A DNA stretch of 9,500 nucleotides from Oscillospiraceae bacterium (GCA_902772625.1 CACYBP010000176.1:1-9500); one strand, 5' to 3'. Positions 1 through 6,228 are shown, numbered from the stretch's first letter. Translations and numbers: made by a program. Notes: a model not told the origin generated them from the sequence alone.

Positions 1-20
1 AGAGTGCGGCGGTTTTTCAT
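1..20 (-). CDS. N-terminal fragment of a divergent gene (partial)
   Basis: A minus-strand ATG at 20-18 is preceded by an AAAGGAGA Shine-Dalgarno sequence (about 35-28) at normal spacing. It opens a frame beginning MKNRRT that leaves the window after six codons. The basic start could be the n-region of a signal peptide or membrane protein, but six residues cannot identify a product. It is divergent from the sipL-like gene, so the 21-185 interval is probably a two-way promoter region. The call rests only on the ribosome-binding site and open frame. Confidence 0.5.
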
Positions 21-85
21 AATGCATTCTCCTTTCGTTTCGGTACCGCTATGACGGAGGAACACGCGGAATAGTTCCCTTTCAG

Positions 86-113
86 GCATAAAAAATTTCC
101 CGGGGCATACAGT
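86..113 (+). promoter_or_regulatory. candidate sigma-E-type promoter of the sipL-like gene
   Basis: GCATAAA at 86-92 resembles the sigma-E -35 element (KMATATT, five of seven) and CATACAGT at 106-113 resembles the -10 element (CATACAHT, seven of eight). The 13-nt spacer is one short of the usual 14-15. Predicted transcription would start near 120, about 65 nt before the ATG. Sigma-E control matches what is known for SipL/SpoVID genes, which are expressed in the mother cell. This is a by-eye match. Confidence 0.45.
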
Positions 114-135
114 AAGAGCAAACGGCCCCGCTCGG

Positions 136-169
136 CCGCACGGAGCCGGGCCGGAGAGTATCCGTGCGG
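136..169 (+). promoter_or_regulatory. leader hairpin touching the sipL ribosome-binding site
   Basis: CCGCACGGA (136-144) and TCCGTGCGG (161-169) are perfect 9-bp complements around a 16-nt loop. The 3' arm runs into the only good Shine-Dalgarno sequence, GGAGAAAG (168-175), so the folded leader would hide its first bases. It has no U-tract and is not a terminator. A role in tuning translation is inference. Confidence 0.45.
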
Positions 170-185
170 AGAAAGTGGATGAACC

Positions 186-1700
186 ATGGATCCTGTATCT
201 CAAAGCATTTCCGGATCCCTTCTTTGCTATATTCCCCGCCGGGAAAGCTTATTGCGGGCGGAGGAATCGCTGGACGTCATTCTCCCCGACCGTTTTCCCG
301 ACGCGTCGGAGATCCTCTCGGTCTCGGGCCGCGCCGTGATCAAGGGCTACGACCGGAGCTCCGGGAGCTGGTCGATCCTGCTTATCGCCGAGCTTCGGGC
401 GCTTTTTCTCTCTGACAGCGGGGAAACCAGGATCCTGTCCGCGGAGATCCCCGTCACTGTGAAAAGCTCTCTGGAAGGCGGCGAAGACGGCGTTCCCAGG
501 GGCGAGGCAGCTCTCATCGGAAAAGAGGCGCGCATCGTCAATTCCAGGAAGCTTTCCTTCTCGGTCTCGGTCGAAGCGGCGCTTTCGGTTTTCCTGCCTC
601 ATACCGCCGCCGGTGCTCCTCCGGAGGAAAACGGCGTCGTGACGAAGACCGCAGAGCGTGAGATACTGGCCAGGACAGTTTTTGCCGTTGAACGGTTCAC
701 ACTCAGAGACGATCTGGCCTTAAGCGCCGGAAGCGGTCCTTTCGGCACGGTGATCTGGCAGGAATGCCTTCTTTCGGTGATCGAATGCAAGACCATTCAC
801 GAAAAGATCGTCATGCGCGCCGCGGCGAAGATCCGCGCCGCCGCCATGAACGAAAGCGGGATCCCGGAGAGCGTGGAATTCGAGCTTCCCTTTACCCGTG
901 TTTTTGAGATCGCCGGGGCTGACGAGGACTGTGCCTCTTTCGTCAGACTTTCCCCGGGAAAGCTTGATCTCGCGCCTGTCGGCGAAGAGGGAAAGCGCGC
1001 CGTTTCCGTGACGCTGGAAGCGGAGGCGGGGATCGAATGCTTCCGCAAGACCGCTTACCGGTACGCGGAGGACGCGTACGGGCTTTCTTCCGAGCTTTCA
1101 CTTCACCGGGAAACGCTTTTGCTTCCGGTGGAAAGAAGCGAAGAAGAGGCGGAGGAACGCTTTCTGGACGCCGTGGAGTTCCCGTTCGATCCCGAATCGA
1201 TCCATCTCTTCCGCGCGGAACTCTCCCCCGCGAGGGTTTTCGGGAACGACGAAGGCAGGCTTCGTCTGGAAACCACGCTGGAAGCAGAGTTCCTATATAA
1301 CGCCGAAGGACGTATGCACGCCCTAAAAAAGAGCTTTCCCGTCAAAAGAGAGCTTGCCTGGGACGGCGGGAACGCGTCGGCGGAAGCGATCCTTCAGACC
1401 TCGCGCTTCACGCTTCCCGCCATGCGAAAAAGCGAGATCGAGGCCACGATCCTCTTCCGGATCGTCCGGGAGGAAGACCTGGAAGTTTCCTTCGTCACCG
1501 GATGGGACGTCGGAAGCGAAACGGCGGAGGATCTTCCCTCTTACCGTATCCTGACACCCGGGAAAGATATCTCCCTCTTTTCGCTCGCCAAGATGACCCA
1601 TTCCTCCCCCGCTCTCATCGCGGAGGCGAACGGGCTTTCCCCGGACGGCGACGCGCCGGGCGGCCGCCTTCTTCTGATCCCCGTGGTCAAAGGAAAATAA
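186..1700 (+). CDS. sipL: SipL-like spore coat morphogenetic protein (SPOCS/DUF3794 repeats plus LysM)
   Basis: This 504-aa protein looks like SipL, the clostridial functional counterpart of SpoVID, which binds the ATPase SpoIVA and tethers the coat to the outer forespore membrane in the mother cell. Three SPOCS-like units are visible. Residues about 40-137 are the clearest, with ILSVSGRAVIKGY at the start and the typical NSRKLSFSVSVEA strand at 119-130; the others cover about 190-290 and 326-437. The C-terminus (about 452-498) is a LysM-like module: YRILTPGKD, then LFSLAKMTHSSPALIAEANGL, ending LLLIP. There is no signal peptide or membrane segment, as expected for a cytosolic coat protein. 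ATG 186 is chosen because GGAGAAAG lies 10 nt upstream; a GTG at 164 is in another frame. SigG follows 118 bp downstream with no terminator between. A different SPOCS/LysM paralogue cannot be excluded, so the gene name is less certain than the family. Confidence 0.8.
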   Translation: MDPVSQSISGSLLCYIPRRESLLRAEESLDVILPDRFPDASEILSVSGRAVIKGYDRSSGSWSILLIAELRALFLSDSGETRILSAEIPVTVKSSLEGGEDGVPRGEAALIGKEARIVNSRKLSFSVSVEAALSVFLPHTAAGAPPEENGVVTKTAEREILARTVFAVERFTLRDDLALSAGSGPFGTVIWQECLLSVIECKTIHEKIVMRAAAKIRAAAMNESGIPESVEFELPFTRVFEIAGADEDCASFVRLSPGKLDLAPVGEEGKRAVSVTLEAEAGIECFRKTAYRYAEDAYGLSSELSLHRETLLLPVERSEEEAEERFLDAVEFPFDPESIHLFRAELSPARVFGNDEGRLRLETTLEAEFLYNAEGRMHALKKSFPVKRELAWDGGNASAEAILQTSRFTLPAMRKSEIEATILFRIVREEDLEVSFVTGWDVGSETAEDLPSYRILTPGKDISLFSLAKMTHSSPALIAEANGLSPDGDAPGGRLLLIPVVKGK

Positions 1701-1711
1701 GCGTTTCCCTG

Positions 1712-1741
1712 GTATGATTTCTTCCGGTCAAGGCAATACTC
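1712..1741 (+). promoter_or_regulatory. candidate sigma-F/sigma-G promoter of sigG
   Basis: GTATG at 1712-1716 fits the -35 element of forespore sigma factors (GHATR). After 18 nt comes AATACTC (1735-1741), preceded by GGC, which resembles both the sigma-G -10 (CATNMTA) and sigma-F -10 (GGNNANAMTR) apart from one or two positions. Transcription would start near 1748, about 70 nt before the TTG start. In Bacillus subtilis sigG is first read by sigma-F and then by sigma-G itself; the same logic is inferred here. Confidence 0.5.
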
Positions 1742-1765
1742 TTTTTGGAAAGAACGATTGCTATT

Positions 1766-1797
1766 CGGCGCGAGATGCAAGGTCCAAAGCCGCGCCG
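1766..1797 (+). promoter_or_regulatory. GC-rich hairpin in the sigG leader
   Basis: CGGCGCG (1766-1772) and CGCGCCG (1791-1797) form a perfect seven-pair, all-GC stem around an 18-nt loop. It ends 7 nt before the Shine-Dalgarno sequence GGAGGGG (1805-1811). No U-run follows, so it is not an intrinsic terminator. It could slow ribosome loading on sigG mRNA; that effect is inferred from position. Confidence 0.5.
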
Positions 1798-1818
1798 ACA
1801 GACCGGAGGGGATCGGAT

Positions 1819-2601
1819 TTGCGAAACAAAGTCGAGATCTGCGGCGTCAACACCGCGGAATTGAAGGTCCTAAATAACGAAGAAAACGTCGCGCTTCTGA
1901 AGCGGTACCGGGCCGGGGACCTCTCCGCGCGGGACGAACTGATCCACGGGAACATCCGTCTCGTGCTCTCGGTGGTGCAGCGCTTCGCCGGGCGGGGCGA
2001 AACGATGGACGACCTGTTTCAGGTGGGATGCATCGGTCTGATCAAATCGATCCAGAATTTCGATCTTTCCTTCGACGTCAGGCTTTCCACCTACTGCGTG
2101 CCCATGATCATCGGCGAGATCCGCCGGTATTTAAGGGACAATTCCAGCATCCGGGTCAGCCGTTCCCTCCGGGACGTGGCTTACCGCGCCTTGAAAGCGC
2201 GGGAGGAACTGCAGAACGAGACCCAGCGCGAGCCCACCGTGGACGAGATCGCAAAAAAGCTTTCGCTTCCCCGGGAGGACGTGGTCTTCGCCCTCGACGC
2301 GATCTCCGAGCCGGTCTCGCTTTACGAACCGGTTTATGCCGACGGCGCCGACACGGTGATGCTGATGGATCAGGTCTCGGATCAGGAGAACAACGACGAG
2401 AACTGGAGCGACCGCCTGGCGCTCAGGGAGGCGATGCGCCTTCTGAACGACCGGGAAAAGAAGATCCTGGCTCTTCGCTTTTTTGAAGGCAGAACACAAA
2501 GTGAAGTTGCCAGAGAGATCGGCATCTCCCAAGCGCAGGTATCGCGTCTGGAAAAAGGCGCGATCCTGCGCATGAAGAAACAGATGAACCTCGAGGGCTG
2601 A
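1819..2601 (+). CDS. sigG: RNA polymerase sporulation sigma factor SigG (forespore, late)
   Basis: This encodes sigma-G, which directs late forespore transcription after engulfment. The 260-aa protein is very close to B. subtilis SigG throughout: N-terminal RNKVEICGV, region 2 (about 45-110) with DDLFQVGCIGLIKSI and VPMIIGEIRRYLRDN, RVSRSLRDVAYRAL at 112-125, and region 4 (about 205-255) with LNDREKKIL and a helix-turn-helix containing EIGISQAQVSRLEK. TTG 1819 is preferred over the in-frame ATG at 1714 for three reasons: GGAGGGG lies 7 nt upstream, the resulting N-terminus and length match the family, and the upstream extension would run through the promoter. In many spore formers sigG follows spoIIGA-sigE; here it follows the sipL-like gene. 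Its stop is 3 bp from the stop of the convergent ribU, with no terminator seen. Confidence 0.96.
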   Translation: MRNKVEICGVNTAELKVLNNEENVALLKRYRAGDLSARDELIHGNIRLVLSVVQRFAGRGETMDDLFQVGCIGLIKSIQNFDLSFDVRLSTYCVPMIIGEIRRYLRDNSSIRVSRSLRDVAYRALKAREELQNETQREPTVDEIAKKLSLPREDVVFALDAISEPVSLYEPVYADGADTVMLMDQVSDQENNDENWSDRLALREAMRLLNDREKKILALRFFEGRTQSEVAREIGISQAQVSRLEKGAILRMKKQMNLEG

Positions 2602-2604
2602 CTC

Positions 2605-3306
2605 TCAGTGCGCCGAAAGGATCGGATAGAGGATCGAATAAAGCACCGTCAGGGCGATGGCGATCACCAGGAAGATCCCCGCCAGCACCGGCACCAGAAG
2701 CTTCTGCTTCCCGGGCGCGGAGGCGGGCTCCTCCAGGAGCTTCGCGGCGCGCAGAGCTTTGGACACCGGTTTATAGAGCAGCACCGTAAAAAGAGCGTTG
2801 ATGGTGCTTTTCAGAAGGTTGAAGGGCAGGAATACCGGAAGGAGCATCCCCGCCACCACCGCACGCGGCGCGCCGGTGTAGATCGGCGTTACGATCAGAT
2901 TCCAGAGAAGCATCATGACCACCGTCAGGATCACGCTGCCCGAAAGGCCGAGGATCGCGCCTTTGATGGTGCGCCGGCGCTTATAGATCAGAACAGCGGG
3001 CAGGACGAAGCTCACCGAGGAGATCACGTTCATCAGAAAGCCCCAGAAGGCCGTGGTACTGAAGGTGATCATTTCCAGGAAGGAATCCACGATCACGATG
3101 CCCACCGCGGGCAGCGGTCCGTAAATAAACCCGGCGATGGCGATGATGATGTCCTTGGGCTCGTAGCTCAGGGGAAATCCCGGATTGACCACCGGGATCC
3201 GGATCAGCGCTGTCGACGCGTAGGCCAGCGCGGCAAACAGCGCCAGGGTGATCATGGTGCGGAGCTTTTTTTGCAGTTCAGTCGAGGTTTGGTTTTTGTT
3301 TTCCAT
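2605..3306 (-). CDS. ribU: riboflavin ECF transporter substrate-binding (S) component RibU
   Basis: This 233-aa integral membrane protein is the S component of an energy-coupling-factor transporter, which captures riboflavin and works with the shared EcfA/A'/T module, not encoded here. About six hydrophobic segments lie between residues 17 and 178. Conserved features include SYEPKDIIIAIAGFIYGP (about 47-64) and the LLWNLIVTPIYTG stretch (133-145), both close to RibU/YpaA proteins. The FMN riboswitch immediately upstream strongly supports riboflavin over other vitamins. Start: ATG 3306 has GGGAGGG about 7 nt upstream. An Ala/Pro/Lys linker (about 192-202) leads to one more hydrophobic helix (203-230), which would make this protein longer than usual RibU proteins. 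Regulation is expected by FMN: high flavin ends transcription before the gene. Confidence 0.9.
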   Translation of the reverse strand: MENKNQTSTELQKKLRTMITLALFAALAYASTALIRIPVVNPGFPLSYEPKDIIIAIAGFIYGPLPAVGIVIVDSFLEMITFSTTAFWGFLMNVISSVSFVLPAVLIYKRRRTIKGAILGLSGSVILTVVMMLLWNLIVTPIYTGAPRAVVAGMLLPVFLPFNLLKSTINALFTVLLYKPVSKALRAAKLLEEPASAPGKQKLLVPVLAGIFLVIAIALTVLYSILYPILSAH

Positions 3307-3360
3307 CGTTTTGCCCTCCCAGGCGGGCAGAATGCGCGGGAAGATCCTTTTCGGGCAAGG

Positions 3361-3387
3361 AAAAAACCCGGAGAATAACCTCCGGGT
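3361..3387 (-). terminator. intrinsic terminator of the FMN riboswitch
   Basis: Read on the minus strand, ACCCGGAG (3387-3380) and CTCCGGGT (3373-3366) form an eight-pair stem with a six-nt loop, followed at once by a run of T residues (3366-3361). It lies between aptamer and ribU start, the usual place for a riboswitch expression platform. It would stop transcription when FMN is bound. Confidence 0.9.
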
Positions 3388-3401
3388 CCTGCGTATACCG
3401 C

Positions 3402-3518
3402 CGTACTTCTCTCATCCGGACTGTACCGTCGGCTGCGGAATTCCACCGCATCGGCCGCCAAGGGCGGTTTGCGTGCTTTAAACGCCGGTAGGGAATCTCA
3501 CCCATCCCCGAAGACGCC
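3402..3518 (-). promoter_or_regulatory. FMN riboswitch (RFN element)
   Basis: The minus strand carries the conserved RFN blocks in order: CTTCGGGGATGGGTGAGATTCCC (3513-3491, split here only as a motif name), ACCGGCG, GGTGGAATTCCGC, GCCGACGGTACAGTCCGGATGAGAGAAG ending near 3406. These match the aptamer that binds flavin mononucleotide. It sits between a sigma-A promoter and ribU and is followed by an intrinsic terminator, so it most likely acts by transcription attenuation. The best alternative pairing I see for antitermination is a short one, TCCGG in the aptamer's 3' part with CCGGA of the terminator 5' arm; that part is weak. Confidence 0.95.
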
Positions 3519-3521
3519 CTC

Positions 3522-3550
3522 ATTATACCTCCGTCTCGCCGGTTTGTCAA
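3522..3550 (-). promoter_or_regulatory. consensus sigma-A promoter of the riboswitch-ribU unit
   Basis: On the minus strand TTGACA (3550-3545) and TATAAT (3527-3522) are both exact consensus with the ideal 17-nt spacer. Transcription should begin near 3515, right at the aptamer's 5' edge. The -35 box starts only 6 bp after the spo0A stop codon. Such a strong promoter suits a gene whose control lies in attenuation. Confidence 0.9.
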
Positions 3551-3556
3551 GATGGC

Positions 3557-4330
3557 TTACGCCATTTGCATGGCCAGGATCAGCTTGTCCGCGATCATGG
3601 CGATGAATTCCGAGTTGGTCGGCTTTCCCTTGGAATTGGAAACCGTATACCCAAACACGTTCTGAAGCGTGTCGATGTTTCCCCTGTCCCAGGCGACCTC
3701 GATGGCGTGGCGGATTGCCCGTTCCACGCGCGAGGGCGTGCTTTTGTATTTCCGTGCGATATCGGGATACAGAAGCTTGGTCACGGCGTTGATATACTCC
3801 CCGTTTTCCACCGTCATCAGGATGGCCTCGCGCAGATACTGATATCCCTTGATGTGCGCGGGCACGCCTATTTCATGAAGGATCGAGGTAACGCGCGCCG
3901 TCAGGTTGGCTCCGCTGTACCCCGCGATGGTGCGAATATCCCCGTCGCCGGTCTCTTCCTTGAAGGATAAAGACCTGATCCTTTCCGAAAGAAGCTCCGG
4001 ATCCGCGGGCTTCAGAAGATAGAGATCCACGCCGAGTCTGGTGGCTTCCGCGGCGGACGCCACGCTTGAGAAGGCGGAAATGATCACGCATCCCTTACGG
4101 GGCAGGTTCTCTTCCCCGAGCCGCCTGATCAATTCCAGACCGTCCAGCTTTTTGAGCAAAACGTCGCAGATGAGAAAATCCGGTTCTTCTCTTCTGACGG
4201 CCTCCAGAGCTTCCTCCCCGTCTTCCGCCGCGGCAACGACCCGGATCGTACCGTCCCGCTCCAGATCGTCCTTGAACAAGTCCATATATTGTCTGCTGTC
4301 GTCCGCGAGTACGACTGTTATTTTATCCAT
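3557..4330 (-). CDS. spo0A: Spo0A, response regulator and master switch of sporulation
   Basis: Spo0A receives phosphate from sporulation kinases or a phosphorelay and then binds 0A boxes to turn sporulation genes on and repress others. The 257-aa protein has an N-terminal receiver domain with acidic pair D10-D11, phosphoacceptor D56 (in [14 protein letters not shown]), S85 and K107 (LLKP). The C-terminal DNA-binding domain (about 143-257) is highly conserved: [36 protein letters not shown] as recognition region, and [28 protein letters not shown] 4330 is chosen because GGAGAGAG lies 6 nt upstream; an in-frame ATG at 4354 adds eight residues but lacks a ribosome-binding site. In many Clostridia and Bacilli spoIVB precedes spo0A; here a terminator and an unrelated operon do. 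No terminator lies between its stop and the FMN riboswitch. Confidence 0.97.
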   Translation of the reverse strand: MDKITVVLADDSRQYMDLFKDDLERDGTIRVVAAAEDGEEALEAVRREEPDFLICDVLLKKLDGLELIRRLGEENLPRKGCVIISAFSSVASAAEATRLGVDLYLLKPADPELLSERIRSLSFKEETGDGDIRTIAGYSGANLTARVTSILHEIGVPAHIKGYQYLREAILMTVENGEYINAVTKLLYPDIARKYKSTPSRVERAIRHAIEVAWDRGNIDTLQNVFGYTVSNSKGKPTNSEFIAMIADKLILAMQMA

Positions 4331-4414
4331 CTTGTTCTCTCTCCATTCATTCAATTTCGATGGCCGGGACGCTCTGCAGATGTGCCCGGCGCCGACTCTC
4401 CGGAAAGCATTTCG

Positions 4415-4443
4415 ATAGTATCATATTTTTCGTCCGCATTCAA
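4415..4443 (-). promoter_or_regulatory. candidate sigma-A promoter of spo0A (extended -10)
   Basis: Minus-strand TTGAAT (4443-4438) and TACTAT (4420-4415) are separated by 17 nt, and TGA directly before the -10 makes it an extended -10 promoter. Transcription would start near 4408, leaving a leader of about 78 nt. A sigma-H promoter is known for spo0A in Bacillus; I found no convincing sigma-H match here. Confidence 0.55.
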
Positions 4444-4473
4444 GACTTTCAAAGCTCTTTTGGCGGTTTTTTT

Positions 4474-4490
4474 CTCGACATAGTTCGACA
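4474..4490 (-). promoter_or_regulatory. tandem 0A boxes upstream of spo0A
   Basis: Minus-strand TGTCGAA (4490-4484) matches the Spo0A box TGNCGAA exactly, and TGTCGAG (4480-4474) follows with one change. The two start 10 bp apart, one helical turn, as in known paired Spo0A sites. They lie about 30 bp upstream of the predicted -35 element. Autoregulation of spo0A is the natural reading. Confidence 0.6.
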
Positions 4491-4535
4491 TTTTCTCTCT
4501 TTGTGCGTTGAATAACGCGTTTGTTCACGGCATAT

Positions 4536-4595
4536 TTCGTCAATAGCGCTTCTTTCGACCGCAAGGAACAGCACTTTACGCGCCGTTCTTCGTCA
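4536..4595 (-). promoter_or_regulatory. further 0A-box-like sites upstream of spo0A
   Basis: Two more exact TGACGAA sequences lie at 4542-4536 and 4595-4589 on the minus strand, with a one-mismatch GGTCGAA at 4560-4554 between them. All have the same orientation as the tandem pair at 4474-4490. Seven-base motifs occur by chance, so each site alone is weak; the shared orientation and clustering in about 120 bp is the evidence. Confidence 0.4.
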
Positions 4596-4596
4596 C

Positions 4597-4643
4597 AAAG
4601 CAAACCGGCCGGGTGAAAGGTTTTCCCCTTTACACCCGGCCGG
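4597..4643 (-). terminator. strong intrinsic terminator after the ylmH-epimerase operon
   Basis: CCGGCCGGGTG (4605-4615) pairs perfectly with CACCCGGCCGG (4633-4643), and the stem continues as AAAGG/CCTTT past one bulged base, giving about 16 pairs with a six-nt loop. On the minus strand it is followed by TTTGCTTT. It lies 12 bp after the epimerase stop and separates that operon from the spo0A promoter region. Confidence 0.85.
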
Positions 4644-4654
4644 CAGATCGGTTT

Positions 4655-5419
4655 TCAGATCAGGCCTTTCAGATAGCTTGCCGCCTCCGGAAGCTCCTTG
4701 TCGAAATCCCTAACTCCTGCCTCGATACTCACGCGAAGATCGTATCCGATCTCTTTCAGAACCGAGAAGAACTCTTCGTACCGCCCGCCGTCTCCCTCTG
4801 CGGGCACCGTGCGTGCCGTGGGATGGGCGATATGTACGTGACGGAGGTATTTGCCGTAACGGCGGATCCCGTCAAAGCTTTCGCTGTCAGTCCCCATATG
4901 ATAGTAGTCTGCCAGAAGTCTGAAGGCGGGAAGATCGACTTTCTCCACCAGTTCTCCTCCTTCTGTGACTGAATTGACGACGTTGCATTCCTTCCGGCAA
5001 AGAGGCTCCAGAGCGACGGTGATCCCGTATTTCCCCGCGGTCTCCCCGATGATGCGCGAAGCCTCGAGAAGCTGCTCCCCGGCCTTTTCCCGATCGAATC
5101 CCTCCGGGATCCTTCTCGCGCCGCCGGAGCCGAATACCACCGTCCGGCACCCGATCTCGCCGAGCCTTTGATAGGCTCCCTCGAGATAGGCGCGCATGGT
5201 CTCATGATTGGCCTCTTCCCCAGAGATATGGATCGTCCCGGGAAGCATGACGTTGGCAGCCTCCACGCCGATAGGCGCCTTCCTGAGCCTTTCCTTCAGA
5301 GCGGCGAACTCTTCTTCTCCAAGCCCCGCCACCGAGCCGACGCCGACCTCGATATAATCAAAGCCGAAGGACGCCGCCTTTTCGATATTGTCAAATCCCG
5401 TGCAGACTCCGATCTTCAT
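4655..5419 (-). CDS. xylose-isomerase-like TIM-barrel sugar epimerase/isomerase
   Basis: This 254-aa cytosolic protein belongs to the AP-endonuclease-2/xylose-isomerase-like TIM-barrel family, whose members include D-tagatose 3-epimerase, hydroxypyruvate isomerase and inositol-pathway enzymes. It starts with the barrel strand MKIGVCTGFDNIEKAASFGFDYIEV in the family style. Likely metal ligands and catalytic residues are E138 (VALEPL), D171 and H174 (LADYYHM), H196 (HVHIAHP) and E233 (VSIEAG). Spacings of 33, 25 and 37 residues between E138, D171, H196 and E233 resemble those of ketose 3-epimerases. The actual sugar cannot be read from the sequence. ATG 5419 has AGGAGAG (5432-5426), which overlaps the end of ylmH; the 14-bp gap indicates one transcript and probable translational coupling. 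A strong terminator follows. Confidence 0.85.
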   Translation of the reverse strand: MKIGVCTGFDNIEKAASFGFDYIEVGVGSVAGLGEEEFAALKERLRKAPIGVEAANVMLPGTIHISGEEANHETMRAYLEGAYQRLGEIGCRTVVFGSGGARRIPEGFDREKAGEQLLEASRIIGETAGKYGITVALEPLCRKECNVVNSVTEGGELVEKVDLPAFRLLADYYHMGTDSESFDGIRRYGKYLRHVHIAHPTARTVPAEGDGGRYEEFFSVLKEIGYDLRVSIEAGVRDFDKELPEAASYLKGLI

Positions 5420-5433
5420 AACCGTCTCTCCTG

Positions 5434-6204
5434 TTATTCAAATTTCCTGATCAGGATGCGAATGCGCTGTTTTTTGGTTTCCCCGCCGATCTCCGCCAGC
5501 TGAAGCTTTCCGTATCCCCGGGCGGAGATCACGTCGCCCTCTCCGACCTTGCTGTCGGGAGACGCGCAGATCTGGTAATTCAGGGATACGAGAGCCCTTC
5601 TGCACAGCTCCTTGGCTTCGTTTCTGCCGATGGAAAAGCCCGCGGATACCACCGCGTCAAGGCGGACCGAGGCCACCGTATCCCGGATCTCCCGAAAGCT
5701 CTTTTCCGGCACGTGCAGGTATCCCAGCGGGATCTCTTCGGCCTTCACACCGGTCCTTCCGATGCGCTCCAGGGAAAAAAGCACGTCCCGCCCGACGCTT
5801 TTCAACAGGATGACGTCACAGTACTGCATTTTTCCGTCGGTATACGGAAGGATATCTCCGATCGCCTCCCGCTTCAGTCCCAACCCGATCAGGCTTCCGA
5901 GATAATCCCGGTGTCCCAGGGTCTTCCCCTCCTGAAACGAGGAGATCCGGACGGCGGAGAGCATATCACCGGTATCCCGGAAGGGGATCGCGTCGTTATC
6001 CGGCTTGATCAGAAGCAGGGTGCGCTCCGCGTCGGCATAGCCTCCCTCAAACCGGAAAGCGGCGCCGCTTCCGTCCAGATACCGGGCGGCGGCAGCTCTT
6101 TCCCCCGGCGTCAGAAAGCCGAAATAAGCGGTGTCGTATTCCCTCTCCGATTCCCGGAGCTTGTCGTCGATGCGCGAAAGAAAAAGCTTAACGTCTGGAT
6201 CCAC
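5434..6204 (-). CDS. ylmH: YlmH-family S4-domain RNA-binding protein
   Basis: The 256-aa product resembles YlmH, an RNA-binding protein which in B. subtilis associates with 50S subunits and takes part in rescue of stalled ribosomes and C-terminal tailing. Characteristic is the central block LGHRDYLGSLIGLGLKREAIGD (about 96-117) and the C-terminal S4 domain (about 181-235: RLDAVVSAGFSIGRNEAKEL, then VGEGDVISARGYGKL). GTG 6204 is chosen because GGAGG stands 4 nt upstream and gives MDPDVKLFL; the longer frame from 6270 lacks a ribosome-binding site. In many Firmicutes ylmH lies in the cell-division cluster with sepF, ylmG and divIVA; here it heads a two-gene operon with a sugar epimerase. There is no obvious functional link between the two. 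Confidence 0.88.
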   Translation of the reverse strand: MDPDVKLFLSRIDDKLRESEREYDTAYFGFLTPGERAAAARYLDGSGAAFRFEGGYADAERTLLLIKPDNDAIPFRDTGDMLSAVRISSFQEGKTLGHRDYLGSLIGLGLKREAIGDILPYTDGKMQYCDVILLKSVGRDVLFSLERIGRTGVKAEEIPLGYLHVPEKSFREIRDTVASVRLDAVVSAGFSIGRNEAKELCRRALVSLNYQICASPDSKVGEGDVISARGYGKLQLAEIGGETKKQRIRILIRKFE

Positions 6205-6228
6205 GGCGCCTCCGAAACGAAATAAGAC

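Noticed and set aside
1714..1818. N-terminal extension of SigG from ATG 1714
   Set aside because: No ribosome-binding site, no similarity of the extra 35 residues to SigG, and it covers the predicted promoter and leader hairpin.
3312..3329. Short inverted repeat TGCCC/GGGCA around the ribU Shine-Dalgarno site, considered as a second switch
   Set aside because: Only five pairs; the upstream terminator already explains riboswitch control, so translational control is not needed.
2608..3378. Plus-strand open frame (256 codons) opposite ribU
   Set aside because: His/Arg/Gln-rich product typical of the complement of a membrane-protein gene; it also runs into the riboswitch terminator.
4421..4603. 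Minus-strand 60-codon frame upstream of spo0A
   Set aside because: It covers the promoter and 0A boxes, lacks a convincing Shine-Dalgarno site and its product shows no known feature.
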